Below are positions 37,894 through 47,341 of a stretch of 64,000 nucleotides of DNA, in pieces. Where the stretch lies: NCBI GenBank assembly GCA_947497985.1, contig CANMIX010000007.1, forward strand, positions 164,196 through 228,195, given 5' to 3'. The position numbers and the translations under genes are program-made. The stretch is from an uncultured Paracoccaceae bacterium. Its GTDB lineage: Bacteria > Pseudomonadota > Alphaproteobacteria > Rhodobacterales > Rhodobacteraceae. The notes beneath the pieces are model-generated. The model saw only the letters and a program-made list of their open reading frames with translations, did not search any database and was not told the DNA's origin. Numbering within the stretch: the first letter of the stretch is position 1; the number at the start of each line of letters is the position of its first letter.

Positions 37894-38586
37894 CTATTGA
37901 TCTGAAGGTTCAAAGTAATTGTCGTTTGTCGCTCTGATGCGATCGATGGTTTCGTCCAGTCGCGACAAATGGAGCATGCCATTTTCAACAGCGGCGGCGC
38001 TATCGTGGTTGATTACGGCTTCGGCTATGGCATGGTGGTCGGCAACCAGATCTGGCATACGCTGCTCCTTTACGTGGGCCAGCATACACAGGCGGTCGAC
38101 TTTGGCTTTTTCTGCCAGGATCACTTCGAAGGCATAATCTGCTTGTGCGATTTTGCATAAGATCTGGTGAAATTCATAGTCGAGCGGTCCGAAGGCTTCA
38201 AAATTTTCACTTTGCACAACTTCGTCCTGGCGTTTCAGTGCAGAGTTGAGCAGCGCCGCCCCCTGATCGTCACAAAGGTTCGATGCGCGCACCAATACCT
38301 CTTTCTCAATTGCGGCGCGGACAAAGCGAGATTTCTCAATCCGGCGCATTGAAAACCGTCGGACTTCCGTCGCGCGCTGCGGTCGGATGAGAAGTAGGTC
38401 GACATTGGCCAATCGGCTAAACGCATCGCGCACAGGTTGACGAGACACGCCAAATTGAGCTGCGATTTCAGCTTCGGAAATGCGATCTCCAGGCTTTAAC
38501 TTCAGCTTTGAGATGCGTTCGTGCAGGTAGTCGAAGACTTCGTCGACACTTGTTCTTCTTTCGACAAAGTCGGTTGTCTGAGGCAT
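37894..38586 (-). CDS. GntR-family (FadR/FCD) transcriptional regulator
   Basis: LKPGDRISEAEIAAQFGVSRQPVRDAFSRLANVDLLLIRPQRATEVR HTH plus helical FCD domain. Confidence 0.93.
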   Translation of the reverse strand: MPQTTDFVERRTSVDEVFDYLHERISKLKLKPGDRISEAEIAAQFGVSRQPVRDAFSRLANVDLLLIRPQRATEVRRFSMRRIEKSRFVRAAIEKEVLVRASNLCDDQGAALLNSALKRQDEVVQSENFEAFGPLDYEFHQILCKIAQADYAFEVILAEKAKVDRLCMLAHVKEQRMPDLVADHHAIAEAVINHDSAAAVENGMLHLSRLDETIDRIRATNDNYFEPSDQ

Positions 38587-38745
38587 GTTTGCTCTCCCTC
38601 TGAGCCAAGGTCAGGCAATTAAATATCAGAGTTAACGCTAGGTTGCCAGACTAGTATTCGCGGGTGGTTACTAGTATACCAGATAGCAGAAGCTGATTCG
38701 GCGATGGGAGTTCGTCGAACGCTGGCAGTGCCAAAGGGAGGGGTT

Positions 38746-39822
38746 ATGTCCGGAGTGAATCTGAGTGGAATCGTCAAGGCTTATGGAGCTTTGCAGGTTG
38801 TCCACGGTATTGATCTGACAGTCGAAGAAAAGGAATTTGTCGTTCTTGTTGGGCCGTCTGGCTGCGGGAAATCGACAACGCTTCGCATGATTGCAGGGTT
38901 GGAAGAGATCACTGCAGGGGATTTGACCATTGATGGGCGCCGCATGAATCGGGTTGCGCCCAAAGATCGCGATGTCGCGATGGTGTTCCAGAACTATGCG
39001 CTGTATCCGCATTTGAATGTCGCGGAAAATATGGCGTTTGGTTTGCGTATCCGCAAAACGCCAAAAGACGAAATTAAGACCACGATCGCAGACGTTGCAA
39101 ACGTTTTGGGTCTGACAGAATATCTGGACCGTCGTCCGGCAGACTTGTCAGGTGGTCAACGTCAGCGTGTGGCAATGGGACGTGCTATTGTACGTCATCC
39201 AAAAGTCTTCTTGTTTGATGAACCACTGTCGAACCTAGATGCGAAATTGCGTACGCAAATGCGTGCGGAAATCAAACGGCTCCACAACCGCTTGGGTGTG
39301 ACATCAGTCTACGTGACCCACGACCAGGTGGAAGCGATGACGCTTGCGGACCGGATTGTTGTTATGAACAACGGTTCGATTGAACAGGTCGGCACGCCGA
39401 TGGAATTGTTCAACAATCCAGCCAATACCTTTGTTGCCAGCTTCCTTGGTTCGCCCCCAATGAACCAGATGAAAGGCACGTTGACCGAAAACGGTGCAAA
39501 AGTGGGCGGAGTGGAGTTTAAGGTCAATGGAGCCGTGAATGGCAATGCTGGCCGCGACGTGATTGTGGGCATCCGCCCAGAGCACGTAACGCTCAAACCT
39601 AGCCATGAAACCTCTGCGCTGCCAATCGGGTTGGACCTTGTTGAACCGCTAGGCTCCGAGGCTCTGCTACACGCGCGCCACGGCGACAACAGCTTGGTAT
39701 TCAAAGCCGACACTGAAGGTGACATTGATCACCTGTCGGGTGTGAAAGAAGTTCATGTTCCTGCTCATGTGGTGAAGCTGTTTGATGCAGAAACCGGCCG
39801 TGCGCTCAATCTTGAGGTGTAA
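38746..39822 (+). CDS. ABC transporter ATP-binding protein (MalK/UgpC type; AlgS-like by context)
   Basis: VGPSGCGKSTTLRMIAGLEEITAG, LSGGQRQRVAMGRAIVRHPKVFLFDEPLSNLDAKLR; C-terminal TOBE. Confidence 0.95.
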   Translation: MSGVNLSGIVKAYGALQVVHGIDLTVEEKEFVVLVGPSGCGKSTTLRMIAGLEEITAGDLTIDGRRMNRVAPKDRDVAMVFQNYALYPHLNVAENMAFGLRIRKTPKDEIKTTIADVANVLGLTEYLDRRPADLSGGQRQRVAMGRAIVRHPKVFLFDEPLSNLDAKLRTQMRAEIKRLHNRLGVTSVYVTHDQVEAMTLADRIVVMNNGSIEQVGTPMELFNNPANTFVASFLGSPPMNQMKGTLTENGAKVGGVEFKVNGAVNGNAGRDVIVGIRPEHVTLKPSHETSALPIGLDLVEPLGSEALLHARHGDNSLVFKADTEGDIDHLSGVKEVHVPAHVVKLFDAETGRALNLEV

Positions 39823-39827
39823 GTGAG

Positions 39828-40805
39828 ATGGCTGAAGAATTTTCAACCGCTTTACAAGAGCCCTTGAAAGGTACGAGCAGTCGTTCCGAGGAAGGGCGTA
39901 TGACCCGTTTGATTGATCATTTCAAACGGGAGTGGCAGATCTATGCGATGCTGCTGCCGACGATCATCTGGTTCATCGTCTTCTTGTATAAACCCATGTA
40001 CGGCCTGCAAATTGCCTTCAAAGATTACTCAATCTTTCGCGGCGTAGCAGGAAGCCCCTGGATTGGTCTGGAGCACTTTAATACGTTGTTCTCCAACGAC
40101 CAATTTATTCGCGCTGTTTGGAACACAATCCAAATTAGTGCTTTGAATTTGCTGTTTGGTTTCCCAGCTCCCATCATCTTGGCGCTGATGTTCAACGAAG
40201 TTCTGCACGCAAGCTTTAAGCGCACGTCGCAGACTATTGTGTACCTGCCGCACTTCATCTCGTCGGTGATTATCTCCGGTATCGTTATCACGGCGTTCTC
40301 TCCGTCCGCAGGGATCGTGAACACGGTGATCGGCTGGCTGGGGTTTGAACCGGTCTACTTCCTCACGCAACCTGAATGGTTCCGTCCGATCTTTGTCGGA
40401 ACAGGTATCTGGCAAGAAGCGGGCTTTGGCTCCATCGTCTTCTTGGCCGCTATCGCAGGTGTGAACCCGTCGCTGTACGAAAGCGCTGTGGTGGATGGGG
40501 CAAACCGTTGGCAGATGATGTGGAAGATTACCGTTCCGTCGATCCTGCCAACCATCTTGATCATGCTGATCATCCGTATCGGCAACATCATGGAAGTCTC
40601 GTTCGAACTTGTCATCCTGCTGTACCAGCCCTCGACCTATGAGACAGCCGATGTGGTGAACACCTGGATCTACCGTCAAGGTCTTCAGTCTGGTCAATAC
40701 GATCTCGCTGCTGCTGCCGGTCTGTTCAACGCTCTTGTTGCCTTTGTCCTCGTGATGACTGCCAACACTCTGTCCCGTCGCTTCTCGCGCACGTCGCTCT
40801 GGTAG
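39828..40805 (+). CDS. ABC transporter permease (LplB/AlgM1-like)
   Basis: YAMLLPTIIWFIVFLYKPMYGLQIAFKDYSIFRGVAGSPWIGLEHF; EAA-like ESAVVDGANRWQMMWKITVPSILP. Confidence 0.93.
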   Translation: MAEEFSTALQEPLKGTSSRSEEGRMTRLIDHFKREWQIYAMLLPTIIWFIVFLYKPMYGLQIAFKDYSIFRGVAGSPWIGLEHFNTLFSNDQFIRAVWNTIQISALNLLFGFPAPIILALMFNEVLHASFKRTSQTIVYLPHFISSVIISGIVITAFSPSAGIVNTVIGWLGFEPVYFLTQPEWFRPIFVGTGIWQEAGFGSIVFLAAIAGVNPSLYESAVVDGANRWQMMWKITVPSILPTILIMLIIRIGNIMEVSFELVILLYQPSTYETADVVNTWIYRQGLQSGQYDLAAAAGLFNALVAFVLVMTANTLSRRFSRTSLW

Positions 40806-40817
40806 GAGGATCAGACA

Positions 40818-41699
40818 ATGATGAAATGGAACCTATATTCCCGCGGCGACAAGATCTTTGCGATTGCTGTGTCGGTGTTGATCGGGATGTTCACAATTGC
40901 GACCCTGTATCCGTTTATCTATATCGCGGCGGTTTCCTTTAGCTCGGGCTTTGCGGCCCAAGCGGGGAAGGTGGTCTTGACCCCCATCGATGCGACATTG
41001 GATGCTTACGGCTATATCTTGAAGGATCCACAGTTCTGGATCTCGTACCGCAACACGTTTATCTACACCATCGGCGGCACGATAATGAGCATGCTGTTCA
41101 TTATCCCCGGTGCCTACGCGTTGTCGCGTCCACAGCTCAAAGGGCGTCGATATTTCAACCTCTTCATCGCCTTTACGATGTGGTTCAACGCAGGTCTCAT
41201 CCCGTTCTTCTTGAACATGCGTGACCTGAACATGTTGGACAGCATGTTTGGCATCATCCTGGCCTTTGCGGTCAACGCCTTCAACATCATCCTGCTGCGG
41301 AACTTCTTTGAAGCCATCCCGCAGAGCTTTGAAGAAGCGGCACGGATGGACGGCGCCAATGATTTCCAAGTTTTGTGGAAAGTCTTTGTCCCACTGTCCA
41401 AACCTGCGATCGCCACGATCACATTGTTCTGTATCGTGTCACGTTGGAACGGCTTCTTCTGGGCGATGGTTTTGCTGCAAAGCGAAGAGAAGATCCCGCT
41501 GCAGGTGTTCTTGCGTCACACAATCTCGAACTTGAGCGACGACGACGAGTTTTCGATCGCTTTGGGAGCCGCCGGATTTAGCGCCGAGACAGTGACTGCA
41601 GCGATTATTGTATGTTCGATTATTCCAGTGCTCATGGTCTATCCGTTCATTCAGAAATACTTCGAGAAAGGTATCTTGCTCGGAGGTGTGAAAGAGTAA
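40818..41699 (+). CDS. ABC transporter permease (LplC/AlgM2-like)
   Basis: AYALSRPQLKGRRYFNLFIAFTMWFNAGLIPFFLNMRDL; EEAARMDGANDFQVLWKVFVPLSKPAIATI. Confidence 0.93.
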   Translation: MMKWNLYSRGDKIFAIAVSVLIGMFTIATLYPFIYIAAVSFSSGFAAQAGKVVLTPIDATLDAYGYILKDPQFWISYRNTFIYTIGGTIMSMLFIIPGAYALSRPQLKGRRYFNLFIAFTMWFNAGLIPFFLNMRDLNMLDSMFGIILAFAVNAFNIILLRNFFEAIPQSFEEAARMDGANDFQVLWKVFVPLSKPAIATITLFCIVSRWNGFFWAMVLLQSEEKIPLQVFLRHTISNLSDDDEFSIALGAAGFSAETVTAAIIVCSIIPVLMVYPFIQKYFEKGILLGGVKE

Positions 41700-41722
41700 T
41701 GCGCAATAAGGGAGGAGAACCT

Positions 41723-43285
41723 ATGCGAACTTTAGGACTAACAGCGGTGTTGCTTGCGGGGAGTGCTTTGACGACACCGGCTTTGGCGGAGGGGCCTAAG
41801 CCGATCGTGGAAGGCAAGCCACTGGAGCTTAGCATCCAGATGAACCACGCACGCTATCCGATCTATGACGAAAACTGGCCGGTTGAACAGCAGGCACGTG
41901 AGTGGACCAATATCCACCTCAAGGACGTGACTGTTGGTGCGAACATGCGGACCGACGAAAACTCAGGTAAGACCGAAGCGTTGAACCTGATGCTGGCCAG
42001 CGGCAATATTCCTGACATTGTTGGCTCCAGCCGGATCAAGGATTTCGTCAACCAGTATGGTCCCGAAGGCGCGTTCATTCCGTTGAATGACCTCATCGAA
42101 GAGCACGCACCAAACCTGAAGGCATATTTTGACGAACGTCCCGAAGTCGCATCTGCGATCTCTGCGGCGGACGGCAACATGTACTACATCCCGTATCTGC
42201 CGGATGGAAAATACGGTCGTGCTTATTGGATCCGCACAGACTGGCTGGACGCACTTGGCCTGGATGTCCCGGAAACAGTTGAAGAGTTCGAAGCGGCGCT
42301 GCGCGCATTCAAAACACAAGACCCTAATGGCAACGGTCTGGCCGACGAAATTCCTTATTTCGTACGTCAGTGGCCCGAGCTGGTCCGTCTTGTAACCCTG
42401 TGGGACGGTCGCTCGTCCGGCTCTGACACCTATCACGACTTCCTTCCTGTCGATGGTAAGATGACCCATCCCTACATCGGAGAAGGTTACCGTGAAGGGA
42501 TCAAGAACCTGGCGCGCTGGTATGCCGAAGGTTTGATTGATGCCGAGGTTTTCACACGCGGTGGTTCTGCACGTGACTTCCTGCTGTCTGAAAACCTGGG
42601 CGGTGCTACCCATGACTGGTTTGCATCCACATCTGGTTACAACAGCCTGTCGTCAGAAATCGAAGGCTTCGAGTTCAAAGCGATGGCGCCTCCGGCATCT
42701 ATTTCCGGCAAGCGTATCGAAGAGCACCGTCGGATTCCGATCAAGCCTGATGGCTGGGCGATTGGCTATACCAACGACCATCCGGTTGAGACGATCAAGT
42801 ATTTTGACTTCTGGTTCACCGAGGAAGGCCGCCGTTTGGCCAACTTTGGTATCGAAGGCGAGCAATACGACATGATCGACGGCAAGGCGATCTTTAAGCA
42901 GGAGTTCCTGGACCAAGGTCCGGTCAACCGCTCCTTGTGGCAGGTCGGCGCCCAACTGGGTGCTCGTGGTTATTTCCAGGATTATGGATATGAAATCCAA
43001 TGGTCTAACGAGTTCGCGCTGGAAGGCATCGATCTGTACGACCAGGGCGACTACTTGGTCGACCAGTTCCTGGGCGTGTCGTTTAACGCTGACGAGCAGA
43101 AAGTCTATGACAAGCATTGGGGTACCGTACGGGACTACATGCTGGAACGTCAGCAGGCTTGGATCCTGGGCAGTGCGGATATCGAAGCTGAATGGGACGA
43201 CTACATGGCACAGCTTGATAAGCTGGGTCTGAGCGAAGTCCTGGGCGTGATGCAGACTGCATACGATCGCCAATACAGCAACTAA
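41723..43285 (+). CDS. Extracellular solute-binding protein (LplA/AlgQ-like alginate-oligomer binding by context)
   Basis: Signal peptide MRTLGLTAVLLAGSALTTPALA; DPNGNGLADEIPYF EF-hand-like loop as in AlgQ-type SBPs; about 520 aa. Confidence 0.85.
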   Translation: MRTLGLTAVLLAGSALTTPALAEGPKPIVEGKPLELSIQMNHARYPIYDENWPVEQQAREWTNIHLKDVTVGANMRTDENSGKTEALNLMLASGNIPDIVGSSRIKDFVNQYGPEGAFIPLNDLIEEHAPNLKAYFDERPEVASAISAADGNMYYIPYLPDGKYGRAYWIRTDWLDALGLDVPETVEEFEAALRAFKTQDPNGNGLADEIPYFVRQWPELVRLVTLWDGRSSGSDTYHDFLPVDGKMTHPYIGEGYREGIKNLARWYAEGLIDAEVFTRGGSARDFLLSENLGGATHDWFASTSGYNSLSSEIEGFEFKAMAPPASISGKRIEEHRRIPIKPDGWAIGYTNDHPVETIKYFDFWFTEEGRRLANFGIEGEQYDMIDGKAIFKQEFLDQGPVNRSLWQVGAQLGARGYFQDYGYEIQWSNEFALEGIDLYDQGDYLVDQFLGVSFNADEQKVYDKHWGTVRDYMLERQQAWILGSADIEAEWDDYMAQLDKLGLSEVLGVMQTAYDRQYSN

Positions 43286-43295
43286 ACACAATTCT

Positions 43296-43322
43296 CCGGG
43301 GGCGGCGTGCCGCTGTCCCCGG
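43296..43322 (+). other. Intercistronic stem-loop between SBP and lyase genes
   Basis: CCGGGGgCGGC-gt-GCCGctgtCCCCGG. Confidence 0.5.
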
Positions 43323-43359
43323 CGACTTTCTTGTTACTTTTTAACCGGATGACAGACCG

Positions 43360-45681
43360 ATGCTGACCAGCGCACTTCCAACGCTTGATGAACCAAAAGC
43401 AGGGCAATTGACCATTCAATACGCCCCTGTGCCAGAGACGGACGTTGTCGAAAATCCGCCCCGTTTTACTTGGCTGCCCGTCATTGATGACGAGGCGCGG
43501 TATGTGCTTCGCATTTCGCAAGACCCCGAATTCGCCAAGGGCAAAACCAAGACGTTCCAAGATCTGCCTTTGAACTTCTTTACGCCGGACACCGTGCTTG
43601 AGCCCGGCACCTATCACTGGTCCTATGCCACCTGGGACTGTGAGCGCAGCGCGCCTTCCAGTGCTTGGAGCAGTACCCGCAGTTTCACAGTGGCCGAAGG
43701 CCTGCCGGAGACCCCACTTGCGCCGCGTGCGACACGCTTGGCGAAAGTTGAAACAAGCCACCCACGCCTTTGGATGACGCAGGACCGCCTGAAGGGCTTC
43801 AAAAAAGACGTCGCCAAAGACCCAGACCATTGTTCGTGGTCGAACTTTTACAAGAAATCCGTGCAGCCCTGGATGGACCGTGAGGTCATGAAAGAGCCTG
43901 CAGGCTATCCGGACCACAAACGTGTGGCTGCAGTCTGGCGTAAAACCTATATCGAGCTTCAAGAAGCCTGGTACGCGATCCGTCACCTGGCCATCGGTGG
44001 CAAAGTCACCGACAATGCAGAGATGACAGCACGCGCCAAAGAATGGCTTTTGGAGGTTGCGTCTTGGGATCCAATGGGCATGACCTCGCGCGCCTATACG
44101 GATGAATGGGCCTATCGTGTATGTAATGCGCTGGCCTGGGGTTATGACTGGCTTTATGACGATCTAAACGATGAAGAGCGCAAAATCGTGCGTGCCGCGC
44201 TGTTGGAACGCACCCGCGATATCGCGGAACATGCGATCTTGAACGCGAAGATTCATCTGTTCCCCTATGACAGCCACGCGGTTCGTTCGGTCTCCTTGTC
44301 GATCGTGCCGGCCTGTATTGCGCTGCTGGGCGATGACGAAGACGACGAAGCCCGCGACTGGTTGAACTACAGCATCGAGTTCCTGATGACGGTCTATTCG
44401 CCGTGGGGCGACAGTGATGGTGGTTGGGCCGAGGGCACTAATTATTGGATGATGGGCATCGCCTATCTGATCGACTCGGCCAACCGTTTGAAGTCTTACA
44501 CAGGCATCGATCTGTACAAACGGACGTTCTTCCAAAATACCGGTGACTTCCCGCTGTTCTGCAAAGCACCCAATACCCGTCGCGCCACCTTTGGTGATGA
44601 CAGCACCCAAGGCGATTTGCCCGGCATCAAGACTGGCCTCAACATGCGCCAGTTTGCGGGGGCCACCGGCAAGGGGGCCTATCAGTGGTACGCCGAAGAA
44701 AACCTGCGTCTGAACCCCGGTACTGAGGGCGCGTTCTACAATTGGGGTTGGTGGGACACGAATTTCGACGAGCTTGTGTTCCAGACTGATTTTCCCGTTG
44801 TGGAGGCAACAGCGCCCGAAGGTGGTATGCGCCACTTCAAAGGGATCGGCTGGGTCGGCATCCAGCACGCGATGGAGAACCCGGACGAACATATCCAGTT
44901 TGTCTTCAAATCTTCCCGCTTTGGCTCCGTCAGTCACAGTCATGGCGACCAGAACGCCTTCTGCATGGCAGCCTATGGTGAAGATCTCGCGATCCAGTCT
45001 GGCTATTATGTCGCGTTCAACTCATCCATGCACCGGAACTGGCGCCGCCAAACACGCTCAAAGAATGCGATCCTGATCAACGGCAAGGGTCAATACGCGG
45101 AAAAAGACAAGTCCAAGGCGCTGTCCGCAAAGGGACGTATCATTGCCACGGAAGAGCGTGAGGATCATTACTTCATCCACGGCTGCTCCACCGCTGCATA
45201 CCAAAGCCTGTCACCCGAGGTGACGCGCGCCGAACGTAAGGTCTATTTCGTGCGTAACTCGTACTTTGTCATCGTCGACGAAGTTGATGCGGATGCGCCG
45301 GTGACTGTGGAATGGTTGCTACACGCCAATAACCCATATGAGCTTGGCAAATCGTCGTTCCGCAACACTGGTGAGCGGGCAGGGTTCTACGGGCAGGTGG
45401 TTTGGTCCGAAGGCGGTAAGCCTGAGCTGACGCAAGAGACAAATTTCCCGGATGTGGATGCGGTTGATTACGAAGGACTGCCGGTCAGCACTTTCTTGAC
45501 CGCCAAATACCCGGCGGCGAAACGCCATCGTATTGCAACCCTTCTGGTGCCTTACAAACTTGACGCACCAAAACGTATTTTCAATTTCATGGACGATCAA
45601 GGCTATGACGCGGACCTGTACTTCACAGACCCCGATGAAAAAACGTTCAAAGTTGTCATGAAAAAGCTCGCGAACACCTAA
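43360..45681 (+). CDS. PL15-type exolytic oligoalginate lyase (heparinase II/III-like, Atu3025-like)
   Basis: TSHPRLWM, FPYDSHAVRSVS, ATFGDDSTQGDLPG, SHSHGDQNAFCMAAYGEDLAIQSGYYVAFNSSMHRNWRRQTRSKNAILINGKGQYAEKDK closely match Agrobacterium Atu3025 as remembered; no signal peptide. Confidence 0.9.
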   Translation: MLTSALPTLDEPKAGQLTIQYAPVPETDVVENPPRFTWLPVIDDEARYVLRISQDPEFAKGKTKTFQDLPLNFFTPDTVLEPGTYHWSYATWDCERSAPSSAWSSTRSFTVAEGLPETPLAPRATRLAKVETSHPRLWMTQDRLKGFKKDVAKDPDHCSWSNFYKKSVQPWMDREVMKEPAGYPDHKRVAAVWRKTYIELQEAWYAIRHLAIGGKVTDNAEMTARAKEWLLEVASWDPMGMTSRAYTDEWAYRVCNALAWGYDWLYDDLNDEERKIVRAALLERTRDIAEHAILNAKIHLFPYDSHAVRSVSLSIVPACIALLGDDEDDEARDWLNYSIEFLMTVYSPWGDSDGGWAEGTNYWMMGIAYLIDSANRLKSYTGIDLYKRTFFQNTGDFPLFCKAPNTRRATFGDDSTQGDLPGIKTGLNMRQFAGATGKGAYQWYAEENLRLNPGTEGAFYNWGWWDTNFDELVFQTDFPVVEATAPEGGMRHFKGIGWVGIQHAMENPDEHIQFVFKSSRFGSVSHSHGDQNAFCMAAYGEDLAIQSGYYVAFNSSMHRNWRRQTRSKNAILINGKGQYAEKDKSKALSAKGRIIATEEREDHYFIHGCSTAAYQSLSPEVTRAERKVYFVRNSYFVIVDEVDADAPVTVEWLLHANNPYELGKSSFRNTGERAGFYGQVVWSEGGKPELTQETNFPDVDAVDYEGLPVSTFLTAKYPAAKRHRIATLLVPYKLDAPKRIFNFMDDQGYDADLYFTDPDEKTFKVVMKKLANT

Positions 45682-45697
45682 ATAGCAGTGGGCAGTG

Positions 45698-45720
45698 GCT
45701 TCCGCGTCTTGCGCGGAGGC
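45698..45720 (+). other. Intercistronic stem-loop between lyase and KdgF genes
   Basis: GCTTCCGCG-tcttg-CGCGGAGGC. Confidence 0.45.
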
Positions 45721-45753
45721 CGGATATCAATATCAACGCCGTGGAGATTGACG

Positions 45754-46086
45754 ATGACGGTAAAAAATTATTTTCCAGCAGCGGAAAACGAGCTTGTGGA
45801 TGCGGGTGGCGGTCTGACACGGAAAGTCGGTGCCTATAATGACAATATTATGTGCGTCGAAGTCAAATTTGAGACGGGAACCGTTGCGGCACTGCACAGC
45901 CACCCACACGAACAGATCACTTATGTGATCTCAGGTAAGTTTGAATTTTCTGTTGGGGATGAAACTTACATCGTTTCGGCCGGCGACTCTTTGTACAAAC
46001 AACCCAATATCGTTCACGGGGCAACCTGCCTTGAAGCCGGAACGCTGCTGGATATGTTTACGCCGCACCGTGAAGACTTTCTCTGA
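45754..46086 (+). CDS. kdgF: KdgF-like cupin (unsaturated monouronate linearisation)
   Basis: VAALHSHPHEQITYVISGKFEFSVGDETYIVSAGDSLYKQPNIVHGATCLEAGTLLDMFTPHREDFL cupin typical of KdgF; context. Confidence 0.88.
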   Translation: MTVKNYFPAAENELVDAGGGLTRKVGAYNDNIMCVEVKFETGTVAALHSHPHEQITYVISGKFEFSVGDETYIVSAGDSLYKQPNIVHGATCLEAGTLLDMFTPHREDFL

Positions 46087-46125
46087 AGCAATATATCATC
46101 AGCTCGATTTACGGGAGTACAGAGC

Positions 46126-47007
46126 ATGACCAAACCAGTGATCGGATTTATCGGTCTCGGCCTTATGGGCGGCAACATGGTTGAAAACCTTCAGAACAAG
46201 GGTTTTGAACTGGTTGTAATGGACCTCAATAAAGACGCAGTGGCCACTGTTCTGGAACGTGGCAACGCAAAGGAAGCGGCGTCGCCAAAAGAACTGGCTG
46301 AAGCAAGCGATATCGTAATGCTGTGCCTGACGACGTCGGAAGTTGTCGAAAAAGTGGTTTATGGCGACAACGGTATCCTTGCAGGCATCAAAGACGGTGC
46401 AGTGCTGATCGATTTCGGTACCTCCATTCCGGCCTCGACACGTAAGATTGGTGCGGATCTCGCAGCAAAAGGCGCGGGTATGGTTGACGCACCTTTGGGT
46501 CGTACACCTGCCCACGCCAAAGATGGCCTGCTGAACATCATGGCCGCCGGCGACAAAGCGACCTTTGACAAGGTGAAGCCAGTGCTGGACGAGCAGGGCG
46601 AGAACGTGTTCCACTTGGGCGCTCTTGGCGCAGGACACGTTACCAAGCTGATCAACAACTTCATGGGCATGACCACAGTGTGCACCATGAGCCAAGCCTT
46701 TGCGGTTGCGGATCGTTCTGGTGTGGACCGTCAGCAATTGTTCGACATCATGTCGACCGGCCCCTCGAACTCGCCTTTCATGCAGTTCTGCAAGAACTAC
46801 GCTGTTGACGGTGTGAGCGACCTGGGTTTCTCGATCAACAATGCGAACAAAGACTTGGGCTACTTCTTGAAGATGGTCGAAGATCTGGGCACGCGCGCCG
46901 AAATCGCCGAAGGGACGTCCAACAACCTGCAGGCTGCAGTCGCGGAAGGCTTGGGCGAAGGCAACGTTCCGGAAATCTTTGACTATTTCCGTAAGCTCGC
47001 GAGCTAA
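46126..47007 (+). CDS. NAD(P)-dependent beta-hydroxyacid dehydrogenase (candidate DEH reductase)
   Basis: IGFIGLGLMGGNMVENLQNKGFELVVMDLN; DAPLGRTPAHAKDGLLNIMAAGD; GHVTKLINNFMGM; 3-hydroxyisobutyrate dehydrogenase family. Confidence 0.9.
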   Translation: MTKPVIGFIGLGLMGGNMVENLQNKGFELVVMDLNKDAVATVLERGNAKEAASPKELAEASDIVMLCLTTSEVVEKVVYGDNGILAGIKDGAVLIDFGTSIPASTRKIGADLAAKGAGMVDAPLGRTPAHAKDGLLNIMAAGDKATFDKVKPVLDEQGENVFHLGALGAGHVTKLINNFMGMTTVCTMSQAFAVADRSGVDRQQLFDIMSTGPSNSPFMQFCKNYAVDGVSDLGFSINNANKDLGYFLKMVEDLGTRAEIAEGTSNNLQAAVAEGLGEGNVPEIFDYFRKLAS

Positions 47008-47341
47008 TTATTCGTGACCTGCGCGGCGGTTTTGACTGTTGCGCGGGTCACACTCCGGGCTGGGAGGAGCGCGGACGCGCTTTCCTGCCTTGGTTGACAG
47101 ATAGGGGGGAGCCATAGGCGACAGGGTCATTTGCCCTGCGCATATCTTTCCCACATCCGTTATGACGCTGAACAGCGTGCCACAACACGTCGCTACATGT
47201 TGGTCTGACACAACTCCTCCCGTCTCCACAGGACCATTGCGACATGTAGCACACTCGTGCTGAACCAAGGTGTGCATTTGCCGTGCTTCCCTCACATCCG
47301 CATTTCCAAAATCGACAGTGTTCAAAGTAACAGGATACGAG

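Noticed and set aside
44164-44943. 259-aa minus-strand ORF inside the PL15 lyase gene
   Set aside because: Antisense shadow of a strong CDS.
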